DNA of 10,085 nt. It comes from Candidatus Saganbacteria bacterium (lineage in GTDB: Bacteria > Margulisbacteria > WOR-1 > O2-12-FULL-45-9 > XYB2-FULL-48-7). Under the pieces are notes generated by a model. That model had not been told where the DNA came from. It saw only the letters and a program-made list of their open reading frames with translations, and ran no database searches. Position 1 is the stretch's first letter; the number at the start of each line of letters is the position of its first letter. The translations under genes were made by a program, and so were the position numbers. This document shows, one piece after another, positions 1 to 6,500 of this stretch. The stretch is taken from positions 1 to 10,085 of the forward strand of contig JAGVQF010000180.1 in assembly GCA_020051815.1 (NCBI GenBank), read 5' to 3'.

Positions 1-1293
1 AATAAATTCGACGCGATAGTGGTCGGTGCCGGTCCGGCGGGAACGTCGGCCGCGCTGGTCATGGCGCAGAGCGGCCTCAACGTGGCGCTGGTCGAGCGGG
101 GCGACTTTCCCGGCTCAAAGAATGTCATGGGCGGCCAGATCTACAGCAAGAGCTTGAACGAGATCGTCCCCGAATTCTGGAAAGAGGCGCCGCTCGAGCG
201 CATTGTGGCCGAAAAGCGCTTCTGGTTCCTGTCAAAAGATTCCAAGGTCTCGATCTCGCACAAGACGCCCAAGTTCGCCCAGCCGCCTTACAATAGCTGT
301 ACCGTCCTGCGGGCCAAGTTCGACAAGTGGTTCGTCGGCAAGGCGATCGAAAAGGGAGCGTTCTATATCCCCGAGACACTGGTCGAAGATATTATCCGAG
401 ATCAAAAAGGCCGGATCGTCGGCGTTAAAACGGGCAGGGCTGACGGCGAGCTCTATGCCCCGGTCGTTCTGGCCGCTGACGGCGTCAATTCACTTTTATC
501 AAAAGCCGCCGGTTTCCATGCCGAGCTTTCTCCCCAGAATGTGGCGCTGGCTGTCAAAGAAATTATCGCTATGCCGAAGAATCGCATCCAGGACCTCTTT
601 GACCTGGAAGGTGACCAGGGCTTGACGATCGAGATCGCCGGCGAGATCACCAAGGGGATGGTTGGTGTCGGCTTTATCTATACGAACAAGACGACCATCT
701 CGGTCGGGGTCGGCTGTATCCTCTCCGACTGGGTCAATTACAAGATGAGCCCCTACGACCTGATCGAAGAGATGAAGAACCATCCGGTCGTAAAACCTTT
801 GCTTGAGGGCGGCCAGATCCGCGAATACCTGGCGCATCTTATTCCCGAGGGCGGCTACAACGCTATGCCGCCGCTCGTGAGCGATGGTTTTCTGGTCGCC
901 GGCGACGCCGGCATGATGGTCAATGGTCTGCATCAGGAAGGCTCGAACCTGGCCATGACCTCGGGCAAGATGGCGGCCGAGACGATCATCGAGGCGCACA
1001 AAAAAGGCGATTTTTCGGCCCGTTTCCTTTCATTATATAAGAGGAAGCTGGATGAGAGCTACGTCATCAAGGACCTCAAAAAATACCGTAACAGCTACTC
1101 GTATCTGGAGGGCAATCGGCAGCTATTGACCACCTATCCGGAGATTATTAACGAAGCGGCCACCGAGTTTTTGTCAGTCGACGGCGTGCCAAAATGGGAG
1201 AAGCAAAAGAAGATATTCCGCTCGACTTTAAAAAAGCGCAGCCTTTGGGGCCTGATCAAAGACGCGTTCTCGGCCTGGCGAGCGTTCGGATAG
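1..1293 (+). CDS. fixC: FixC, electron transfer flavoprotein:quinone oxidoreductase (5' partial)
   Basis: FAD-containing membrane-associated oxidoreductase of the FixABCX complex, which takes electrons from the FixAB flavoprotein and passes them towards quinone and, through FixX, ferredoxin. The reading frame is open from base 1, so the true start lies just left of the window; only a few residues should be missing because the GAGPAG dinucleotide-binding motif is already at visible residues 9-14. Further FAD-site motifs are ERGDFPGSKN at about residue 34 and the C-terminal GDAGMMVNGLHQEGSNLAM block around residue 301. About 430 residues are visible, the normal FixC length. The protein lacks the C-terminal iron-sulfur domain of mitochondrial ETF-QO, which is supplied here by the next gene. 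fixX follows after 9 nt with a GGAG site touching the fixC stop, so the two are co-transcribed. fixA and fixB are expected upstream but cannot be seen. A GTG at base 19 is an internal codon, not the start. Confidence 0.95.
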   Translation, partial: NKFDAIVVGAGPAGTSAALVMAQSGLNVALVERGDFPGSKNVMGGQIYSKSLNEIVPEFWKEAPLERIVAEKRFWFLSKDSKVSISHKTPKFAQPPYNSCTVLRAKFDKWFVGKAIEKGAFYIPETLVEDIIRDQKGRIVGVKTGRADGELYAPVVLAADGVNSLLSKAAGFHAELSPQNVALAVKEIIAMPKNRIQDLFDLEGDQGLTIEIAGEITKGMVGVGFIYTNKTTISVGVGCILSDWVNYKMSPYDLIEEMKNHPVVKPLLEGGQIREYLAHLIPEGGYNAMPPLVSDGFLVAGDAGMMVNGLHQEGSNLAMTSGKMAAETIIEAHKKGDFSARFLSLYKRKLDESYVIKDLKKYRNSYSYLEGNRQLLTTYPEIINEAATEFLSVDGVPKWEKQKKIFRSTLKKRSLWGLIKDAFSAWRAFG

Positions 1294-1302
1294 GAGAAAA
1301 AA

Positions 1303-1572
1303 ATGAAACTCGAAGATAAATTATTTCTTGATCGGTATGTCGTCGACAGCATCCCGCATCTTAAGATCAAAGATCCGAATAAATGCGTCATGTGCCAGAA
1401 GAAGCAGTGCCTCTACACCTGCCCGGCGCAGGTCTATAAGCAGGAGGAAGGCAAGATCGTTGTTTCCTACGAGGGTTGTGTCGAGTGCGGCACCTGCCGG
1501 ATCATTTGCAGCGAAAATCTGGAATGGAAATATCCGCGCGGCGGGTTCGGGGTTTCGTACAAGTTTGGCTAA
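1303..1572 (+). CDS. fixX: FixX, ferredoxin-like iron-sulfur protein
   Basis: Small (89 aa) iron-sulfur partner of FixC in the FixABCX electron-transfer complex. Eight cysteines fall in two groups: C28, C31, C36 and C40 followed by Pro, and C59, C62, C65 and C69 in CxxCxxCxxxC spacing. This fits two [4Fe-4S] clusters, as known for the family. The C-terminal YPRGGFGVSYKFG ending is typical of FixX. The ATG is preceded by GGAG at 1293-1296 with a 6-nt spacer, and the gene lies 9 nt after fixC. No clear terminator follows; the next strong signal is a promoter beginning 8 nt after the stop codon, so readthrough from fix into the cytochrome genes is possible. Confidence 0.96.
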   Translation: MKLEDKLFLDRYVVDSIPHLKIKDPNKCVMCQKKQCLYTCPAQVYKQEEGKIVVSYEGCVECGTCRIICSENLEWKYPRGGFGVSYKFG

Positions 1573-1579
1573 ATACGCC

Positions 1580-1608
1580 TTGACAGGCCCAGGTGGTTTT
1601 GTGATAAT
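1580..1608 (+). promoter_or_regulatory. sigma70-type promoter for the cytochrome/porin operon
   Basis: TTGACA at 1580-1585 matches the -35 consensus exactly. After a 17-bp spacer comes GATAAT at 1603-1608, one mismatch from TATAAT and preceded by TGT, giving an extended -10. Transcription would start near 1615, leaving a 5' leader of about 37 nt with GGAGGG at 1640-1645 before the cytochrome start. This is the best promoter-like sequence noticed in the window and separates the cytochrome genes from fixCX. It is a sequence match only. Confidence 0.75.
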
Positions 1609-1651
1609 CTCGCTATCTAAGAATATCGAGTAAAATATCGGAGGGATTTGA

Positions 1652-2725
1652 ATGCGAAAGAACTTAGTCGTTTTATGTCTGATCTTTTCCGGCCTCATGC
1701 TGGTCGGTTTGATCGGCTGTACCACGACGACCACCACCGCCACTGGCAACGGCGTGACGGACCCTTCGCATGCCCCCTCAAATAACGATCTTTCGGCCGC
1801 TTCATATGTCGGCTCTCTCACCTGTAAAGAATGCCATGGCCCTGGCAATGATGATGGCAATGAAGATGTGTATACGCCGTGGAAAAACAGTGCGCACGCC
1901 AGTGTCATCGGCAGCGGCGCCTCCAGCAACCCATCTTCTGGCTGTGGCTTCTGCCATGCAACCGGCTATAAACAGACCGGCGGGTATAGCATAACCAGCA
2001 ACAGCACAACGGAAGCCGGCATGTATACCGTCCAGTGCGAAATGTGCCATGGACCGGGGAGTTTGCATACGCCTGAAGCGGCGGCAAAAAGCGCCACGAT
2101 CAATAAAGTTCCGGATGCAATCGCAACCTGCGGCCGCTGCCACCGCGGCCGGCCGTTTGTTGTTAAAGACGCTAATGGCCGATACGATTCATTGGTCGAT
2201 ATGGATAACAAGACTGCGGTTAATGCCTCGATCGAAGCGGTCCGGGGAACCAGCGGCACTTTGACCCGGCATCCGATCCATTATCGGCCCAATCTGCCGG
2301 TCTTTAAGGGGACAGGCGGCTATGAATACAGCGGCAGTACTTATACAAGTTCATTCCATACGTCCGGTATCTCCAATGCCTGCGTTGTTTGCCATTTGCA
2401 GTTTGGCACAGATAAACACGACCTTGAACCGGATCTGGCCGCTTGCAATTCTTGTCACACCGGGGTCATTACATTTGATGTTGACGGCAAAAACACGGAG
2501 ATATTGGGCTTGCTTCAGACCTTAGGGGCGGAACTCGGCAGTTATGAGGCCGCCGTAACCAGATCGGCCAGAACAGCCGAGTCCTACACCAAAGCGTTAT
2601 GGAATTTTTACCTGATCACCAGAGAAACGGACGCGGGCAAAGCCTGCGCCGGTGTCCATAACTATCGATACGCCAAGCAATTATTGCAGGATGCGATCAA
2701 TAATTTTGACCCGGCCGATCGATAA
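1652..2725 (+). CDS. Hexaheme cytochrome c, c554-type, predicted lipoprotein
   Basis: Exported multiheme c-type cytochrome of 357 aa. The N-terminus has a positively charged start, a hydrophobic stretch and a lipobox (Leu-Ile-Gly-Cys) with lipidation at C23, followed by a Thr-rich linker. Six CxxCH heme sites start at C58, C98, C129, C160, C244 and C265. The order CKECH, then CGFCHATGY, then CEMCHGPGS resembles the cytochrome c554 family (Cytochrome_C554). A C-terminal helical tail of about 75 residues has no heme motif and contains GVHNYRYAKQLL, a pattern also found in NrfA/octaheme-related cytochromes. The start is supported by GGAGGG at 1640-1645. The barrel gene follows after 9 nt. Likely role: surface or outer-membrane electron transfer with the next two genes. 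A soluble-substrate reductase cannot be excluded, though there is no CxxCK active-site heme. Family assignment is secure; the function is inferred. Confidence 0.9.
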   Translation: MRKNLVVLCLIFSGLMLVGLIGCTTTTTTATGNGVTDPSHAPSNNDLSAASYVGSLTCKECHGPGNDDGNEDVYTPWKNSAHASVIGSGASSNPSSGCGFCHATGYKQTGGYSITSNSTTEAGMYTVQCEMCHGPGSLHTPEAAAKSATINKVPDAIATCGRCHRGRPFVVKDANGRYDSLVDMDNKTAVNASIEAVRGTSGTLTRHPIHYRPNLPVFKGTGGYEYSGSTYTSSFHTSGISNACVVCHLQFGTDKHDLEPDLAACNSCHTGVITFDVDGKNTEILGLLQTLGAELGSYEAAVTRSARTAESYTKALWNFYLITRETDAGKACAGVHNYRYAKQLLQDAINNFDPADR

Positions 2726-2734
2726 GGAGGCATC

Positions 2735-3925
2735 ATGAGAATTAAACAGGCTGTTCTTTTATTTATTTTCACGCTTGGGGTGAGTGCTGTCTATGGCCTT
2801 GGCTTTTCAAACAGCAGCGCCACCACGCTGATGCGCCGGACGAGCTACGATATCTTTGGCAGCCAGGGGTCTTATTCGCCGGTTTACGAGCTGGTCCAAT
2901 TTGACTGGCAGGGGAAAGAGGACCTGGGCGGCTCCGTTTATATGCGGGGCCGGACGGGGAATGTTTACTACAGCAATGCCTCGTCGGATCTCTTGGTCTA
3001 TGCCGCTTACGCGGATTGGAAAGCCAACGACAACCTGGTACTGCGCGGCGGCCGGCAGACCATTTACCAGGACATCAGGATCTTCTCTCTCGACGGCTTA
3101 AAAGTCGATATCCCGACGTTCTTCCGTCCCAATGTCGCGGTCTCCGCTTATCTGGGCAAACCGGCCGAGCTCTACGCGACGGATCCGGGGACAAACATGC
3201 TGGGTTTTCGCACCTCGATCGCCGTAAGGGATAACGCCAGCCTCGCTTTCGATTACCAAACGGAGCAGAAGAGCGGGAACGCCTTGACCAGCATCGGCGG
3301 CGTGCGGGGCAGCGCGACGCTCGGACAGGTTGATGTGGCGGCGTTGGCCAATTACGACCTGGCCAGGTCGGTGGTCAAGAACTATAAAGTTGATGCCTCC
3401 TTGCCGGTCAGGAAAGGGCTGGTTTTGCAGGGAAAATATGACGCGCAAACCCCTGATTTTGATCCCCAATCGGTCTATTCGGTTTTTAATTACGCCTACC
3501 AGCAGGTCCAGCATGCCTCGGCCGGCGTCGATTACGGCCTGGACGAAGATACCAACGTCTACGCCTGGCTGGGCACTATTACCCAGGACCAATCAAAAGG
3601 CTTTGACTGGCGCCTTGGCGTCGGCAACAAGGGCGGGCTTTTGGGCTATGATACTTCTTTTGATTATTACAAAACCCAGGGCCTGGACGGCGACCGCGAA
3701 GACCTCTCCTGTTCGGCCTCGAAGAACGTGACCGATAAATTCGTCCTGTCCGGGCGGCTGAACTATGGCGTGGCCGGTGGGGATAAAATGCTGATCGGCG
3801 GCGTGGCGGCGACAGTTAAGCCGAGGGACAACGTTGACCTCTCGATCAACTGGCAATCGGTCATGGGCGGCTTTACCCCTAATTCAAAGCTGATGGCTTC
3901 GGCCAGTATCAATTTAGGTGAATAA
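2735..3925 (+). CDS. Outer-membrane beta-barrel (porin-like) protein between multiheme cytochromes
   Basis: The 396-aa product has a cleavable signal peptide (RIKQAVLLFIFTLGVSAVYG, cleavage probably near residue 22) and then successive stretches with alternating polar and hydrophobic residues, many aromatic, separated by Gly/Asn/Asp turns, as expected for beta-strands of a barrel. A segment with LRGGRQTIYQDIRIFSLDG at about residues 105-123 resembles the GRQ...DG pattern of many bacterial porins. The last residues are Leu-Gly-Glu, not the classic terminal Phe. The gene has a strong SD (AAGGAGG, 2724-2730) overlapping the stop of the upstream cytochrome, and the next cytochrome starts 3 nt after its stop, so all three are one operon. 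By position it is the candidate porin of a trans-outer-membrane conduit. I could not assign it to the MtrB/PioB or OmbB families by eye. Confidence 0.8.
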   Translation: MRIKQAVLLFIFTLGVSAVYGLGFSNSSATTLMRRTSYDIFGSQGSYSPVYELVQFDWQGKEDLGGSVYMRGRTGNVYYSNASSDLLVYAAYADWKANDNLVLRGGRQTIYQDIRIFSLDGLKVDIPTFFRPNVAVSAYLGKPAELYATDPGTNMLGFRTSIAVRDNASLAFDYQTEQKSGNALTSIGGVRGSATLGQVDVAALANYDLARSVVKNYKVDASLPVRKGLVLQGKYDAQTPDFDPQSVYSVFNYAYQQVQHASAGVDYGLDEDTNVYAWLGTITQDQSKGFDWRLGVGNKGGLLGYDTSFDYYKTQGLDGDREDLSCSASKNVTDKFVLSGRLNYGVAGGDKMLIGGVAATVKPRDNVDLSINWQSVMGGFTPNSKLMASASINLGE

Positions 3926-3928
3926 GAA

Positions 3929-4558
3929 ATGAAAAAATATATTTTTGTCTGGCTGGCCCTGATCCTGACGGCGACGGTAGTTTGCGCCGACAAGCCGGAA
4001 TCTCACGATAAAATGTGGCAATATACCCACGGCATGAAAGCCAAGCAGGATATCGCCTCCTGCACGGTCTGCCATACTAATGAGAAGACCTGCCTTGACT
4101 GCCATAAAGTGACTTTCGATTCCAAATCTAAACCGCGTTCGCATAATGGCGATTACACGATCGTGCACCGGCTCGATGCCAAGCGCGACGCCTCGGTCTG
4201 CTCGACCTGCCATGAGCGGGGCGGCGATTATTGCAATAAATGCCACCAGTCGTTGAATAAAGCAGTTTCTACCACCAATGCTTCCCCGACCCAGCCGCAA
4301 AGCCACGACGCGGCCAACTGGCGGACCGCTCTGCACGGCGCTTACGCTAAGCGAAACCTGTCGGCCTGCCAGGCCTGCCATCCTGATCTATATACTGTCA
4401 GTCCCTGCACGCTCTGCCACGGCGGAGCAACTAATATCGCGGGCAGTCCCCATCCGGCGAACTTTAAGGCCAGCCAATTTAAGGACCTGACCGTTTGCTA
4501 CAAATGCCACGGCACGGGGACGTCGGCCGGGCCTTCGGCCGGCCCGCTCACGCTTTGA
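3929..4558 (+). CDS. Heptaheme exported cytochrome c with triplicated diheme module
   Basis: The 209-aa product has a signal peptide with likely cleavage after VCA (residue 20), which would place the protein in the periplasm. Seven CxxCH sites start at C45, C55, C91, C102, C147, C160 and C190. The first six form three tandem diheme modules (about residues 26-60, 72-107 and 126-165). Each begins with a His, has a second His about 8-10 residues later, then an Ala-Lys-x-(Asp/Asn) turn and a close CxxCH pair; the seventh heme stands alone. The repeats look like paired-CxxCH (cytochrome c3/c7-like) units. The start has AGGTGA at 3915-3920, 8 nt upstream, and follows the barrel gene by 3 nt. It probably shuttles electrons to the barrel/lipoprotein cytochrome conduit. 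The C-terminal SAGPSAGP tail is low complexity and encoded by a GC-rich inverted repeat. Confidence 0.92.
   Translation: MKKYIFVWLALILTATVVCADKPESHDKMWQYTHGMKAKQDIASCTVCHTNEKTCLDCHKVTFDSKSKPRSHNGDYTIVHRLDAKRDASVCSTCHERGGDYCNKCHQSLNKAVSTTNASPTQPQSHDAANWRTALHGAYAKRNLSACQACHPDLYTVSPCTLCHGGATNIAGSPHPANFKASQFKDLTVCYKCHGTGTSAGPSAGPLTL
4525..4544. repeat. GC-rich imperfect inverted repeat at the end of the heptaheme cytochrome gene
   Basis: Two GGCC-rich arms of 9 and 8 nt flank a TTC loop and can pair over 8 GC pairs with one bulged G. The element lies inside the last codons of the cytochrome gene, about 11 nt before its stop, and is not followed by a T-run. It could slow or partly end transcription, but it does not meet the usual criteria for an intrinsic terminator. 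The octamer TCGGCCGG also occurs twice here as a direct repeat (4523-4530 and 4535-4542). Confidence 0.4.
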
Positions 4559-4582
4559 TTCCATTCTTAAATTTGATATAAT
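4555..4582 (+). promoter_or_regulatory. Extended -10 promoter for the molybdenum cofactor operon
   Basis: TATAAT at 4577-4582 is a perfect -10 and is preceded by TGA, giving an extended -10. A weak -35, TTGATT at 4555-4560, lies 16 bp upstream and overlaps the stop codon of the heptaheme cytochrome. The start of transcription would be near 4589, giving a leader of about 95 nt before mobA. It is a sequence match only. Confidence 0.65.
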
Positions 4583-4589
4583 AGAGTTC

Positions 4590-4683
4590 TCCGATCCGCC
4601 CGGCCTAGATCTTTTTAGATGGCTTAGCGGACGTTAGGGTGTAGTTCGAAAGGATTGCGCCTCCCATTTTGGAAAGGAGAAAT
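4590..4683 (+). promoter_or_regulatory. Structured 5' leader of the moco operon, possible riboswitch or RBS-masking element
   Basis: The leader can form a hairpin with stacked helices TCCGC/GCGGA (4595-4599 with 4627-4631), GCC/GGC (4603-4605 with 4621-4623) and ATCT/AGAT (4609-4612 with 4617-4620), a TTTT loop and asymmetric internal loops. Further down, CTCC at 4661-4664 is complementary to the GGAG (4676-4679) of the mobA ribosome binding site, so a second hairpin could hide it. Moco/Tuco RNA riboswitches are known upstream of molybdopterin synthesis genes, which makes this a reasonable candidate. I could not match it to the Moco RNA consensus by eye, so the riboswitch label is an inference. 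Confidence 0.4.
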
Positions 4684-5253
4684 ATGAACGGCATCATTCT
4701 CGCCGGCGGGAAAAGTTCGCGCTTTGGCGAAAACAAAGCATTGGCTAAGATCGAAGATCAGCCGCTGATCGAGAGAACGGCTTTCCTCCTTGGACAGTTT
4801 TTCCCCAAGGTCTACATCATCGCCAACACCCCTGACGATTACCAATATTTGGGCCTTGAGATCAGGGCCGATATTATTAAAGACCGCGGGCCTCTCGGGG
4901 GCATTCACGCCGGCCTGACGGCTTCCACCGATTTTTCTAATTTTGTCACCGCCTGTGACATGCCTTTTCTCAATCAGGATCTCGTCCGCTATCTTTCAGT
5001 GAACTCGGCCGGTTTTGACCTGGTCGTGCCGCGCTTTTTCGGCCGGCTCCAGCCGCTGTGCGCCGTTTACTCAAAGGCCTGCCTTCCCCAAATCGAGCGG
5101 CAGTTGGCTGAAGGGGATTTGAGATTGACCGGCCTGATCGAAGCGGTGCATTCAAAGGTGATCGAAGAAGATGAGATCACGGCGATCGACCATACAGGGC
5201 GATCTTTTGCCAACATCAATACCAGGGAAGATTATGCGGCCATTAGCCGATAA
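4684..5253 (+). CDS. mobA: MobA, molybdenum cofactor guanylyltransferase
   Basis: Cytoplasmic enzyme that attaches GMP from GTP to molybdenum-molybdopterin, giving (bis-)MGD for enzymes of the DMSO reductase superfamily. The 189-aa product has the nucleotide-binding LAGGKSSRFGENKAL at residues 6-20, RGPLGGIHAGL around residue 70 and the metal-binding ACDMPFL with D92. Length and motifs are standard for MobA. I chose the ATG at 4684 because it follows AAAGGAG (4673-4679) and gives the usual MNGIILAGG start; an in-frame TTG at 4669 would place the ribosome binding site inside the gene. It is the first gene of the moco operon and its 3' end overlaps moaA by 20 nt. Confidence 0.94.
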   Translation: MNGIILAGGKSSRFGENKALAKIEDQPLIERTAFLLGQFFPKVYIIANTPDDYQYLGLEIRADIIKDRGPLGGIHAGLTASTDFSNFVTACDMPFLNQDLVRYLSVNSAGFDLVVPRFFGRLQPLCAVYSKACLPQIERQLAEGDLRLTGLIEAVHSKVIEEDEITAIDHTGRSFANINTREDYAAISR

Positions 5254-6052
5254 GTTCGGACGAGCCATTAATTATTTACGTATTTCGGTCACCGACCGCT
5301 GCAACCTGCGCTGCACCTACTGCATGCCGGCAGAAGGGATCGCCCTGAAAACGCACGCTGAAATTCTCTCCTATGAAGAGATCGTCGAGATCTGCCAAAC
5401 GGCGGTCGGCCTCGGCATCAACAAGATCAGGCTGACCGGCGGCGAGCCGCTGGTGCGCCGCGATATCTGCGAGCTGGTCTCTGGTATTGCAAAAATACCC
5501 GGACTGCAAGACCTGGCTTTGACGACCAACGGGGTCCATCTGAAAGCTCTGGCTTTTAATCTGAAAAAAGCGGGTTTGAGGCGCGTAAATATCAGCCTGG
5601 ATTCCCTTGACCCGTTAAAATATCAGCGGATCACAAGGGGCGGCAATTTGTCCGACGTTTTGCAGGGGATCGAAGCGGCGCTGGCGGCGGGGCTTGCCCC
5701 GGTTAAGATCAACATTGTCCTGCAATCGGGTTTTAATGACGATGAGGTTGAGGCATTCATGAGTTATGCCGCTCGCCTGGGGATCAAACTCCAGTTCATC
5801 CGGCAGATGTCGTTGTCACAGGGGAAGCCGGCAGTCCCGGCGGATAATGTCTGCACCAGGCCGCCCGACTGCCGCCAGTGCAACCGTATTCGTCTGACGG
5901 CCGACGGCAAATTCAAACCCTGCCTTTTTTCCGACCTCGAGATCGATGCCCGAACCGTGGGCGCCGAACGGGCCCTGCGGCTGGCGGTCGAAGGCAAGCC
6001 GGAGGCGGGGCAGGCGTGTTATAAAAGGGAAATGGTGCAAATTGGCGGTTAA
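5234..6052 (+). CDS. moaA: MoaA, GTP 3',8-cyclase (compact form)
   Basis: Radical SAM enzyme that, with MoaC, converts GTP to cyclic pyranopterin monophosphate. The SAM cluster motif CxxxCxxC is C23, C27 and C30 within ISVTDRCNLRCTYC. LTGGEPLVR follows at about residues 69-77. The C-terminal cluster motif CxxC-x13-C is C213, C216 and C230 within CRQCNRIRLTADGKFKPC, which also carries the Arg residues that contact GTP in the family. The protein ends in the conserved Gly-Gly tail. At 272 aa it is about 50 residues shorter than typical MoaA (about 320-340); the missing part is the linker between the last barrel strand (QFIRQM) and the C-terminal cluster, and no frame disruption is visible there. 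The ATG at 5234 gives the normal DKFGR start; a longer upstream extension would lie inside mobA. Confidence 0.93.
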   Translation: MRPLADKFGRAINYLRISVTDRCNLRCTYCMPAEGIALKTHAEILSYEEIVEICQTAVGLGINKIRLTGGEPLVRRDICELVSGIAKIPGLQDLALTTNGVHLKALAFNLKKAGLRRVNISLDSLDPLKYQRITRGGNLSDVLQGIEAALAAGLAPVKINIVLQSGFNDDEVEAFMSYAARLGIKLQFIRQMSLSQGKPAVPADNVCTRPPDCRQCNRIRLTADGKFKPCLFSDLEIDARTVGAERALRLAVEGKPEAGQACYKREMVQIGG

Positions 6053-6500
6053 AAAATTTAGTCATGTCGATAGGTCCGGTAAAGCAAAGATGGTGGATGT
6101 GGGGGATAAGCCGGTGGTTAAGAGAGTTGCAGTTGCCAGAGGTTTTATTTATTTAGCGAAAGAAACAATTAAACTGATCAAGGCCAATCAATTAAAAAAA
6201 GGGGATGTGTTAGCGGTCGCCAGGATCGCCGGGATCCAGGCGGCCAAAAAGACGAGCGAATTGATCCCGCTCTGCCATCCCCTGGCCATTGATGTGATCG
6301 ATCTCGATCTGCAATATCAACAAAAAGGGCTGGCGATCGAAGCGACCGTAAGATCGACCGGCAAAACCGGGGTAGAGATGGAAGCGCTGACCGCGGTTTC
6401 GGTTGCGGCGCTCACTATCTATGACATGTGCAAAGCGGTCGATAAAAAGATGCGCATCGGGGAGATCTATTTATGGCAAAAATCAAAGCGGTCTGTTTGA
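6042..6500 (+). CDS. moaC: MoaC, cyclic pyranopterin monophosphate synthase
   Basis: Second enzyme of cofactor synthesis, converting the 3',8-cyclo-GTP made by MoaA into cPMP. The 152-aa product has KTSELIPLCHPL at residues 70-81 and GVEMEALTAVSVAALTIYDM at 110-129, followed by CKAVDK. D128 and K131 match the known catalytic positions of the family, even in numbering. I chose TTG at 6042 as start because it leaves the FSHVDRSGKAKMVDV leader expected for MoaC; the next in-frame ATG (6090) would remove this conserved part. It overlaps moaA by 11 nt; a weak GGGA at 6027-6030 lies 11 nt upstream, suggesting translational coupling. The C-terminus ends in WQKSKRSV and lacks the usual Gly-Gly-Lys-Ser-Gly tail. 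Its end overlaps the MOSC gene by 28 nt. Confidence 0.93.
   Translation: MAVKKFSHVDRSGKAKMVDVGDKPVVKRVAVARGFIYLAKETIKLIKANQLKKGDVLAVARIAGIQAAKKTSELIPLCHPLAIDVIDLDLQYQQKGLAIEATVRSTGKTGVEMEALTAVSVAALTIYDMCKAVDKKMRIGEIYLWQKSKRSV

Noticed and set aside
499..999. Long minus-strand open frame opposite fixC
   Set aside because: Composition is that of an antisense shadow of a GC-rich gene, and the plus-strand fixC has clear motifs across the same bases.
1321..1929. Minus-strand open frame of about 200 codons across fixX and the cytochrome start
   Set aside because: It runs antisense to two well-supported genes and a strong promoter, and has no recognisable domain.
4525..4560. Intrinsic terminator at the end of the cytochrome operon
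   Set aside because: The hairpin lies inside the coding sequence and is not followed by a run of T; kept only as an inverted repeat.
4610..4665. A tRNA-like look in the mobA leader (GGCTTAGCGG followed by GTTCGAAAGGAT and CCTCCCA)
   Set aside because: No acceptor stem or anticodon stem-loop can be drawn with correct spacing, and the TCG arm lacks proper pairing.
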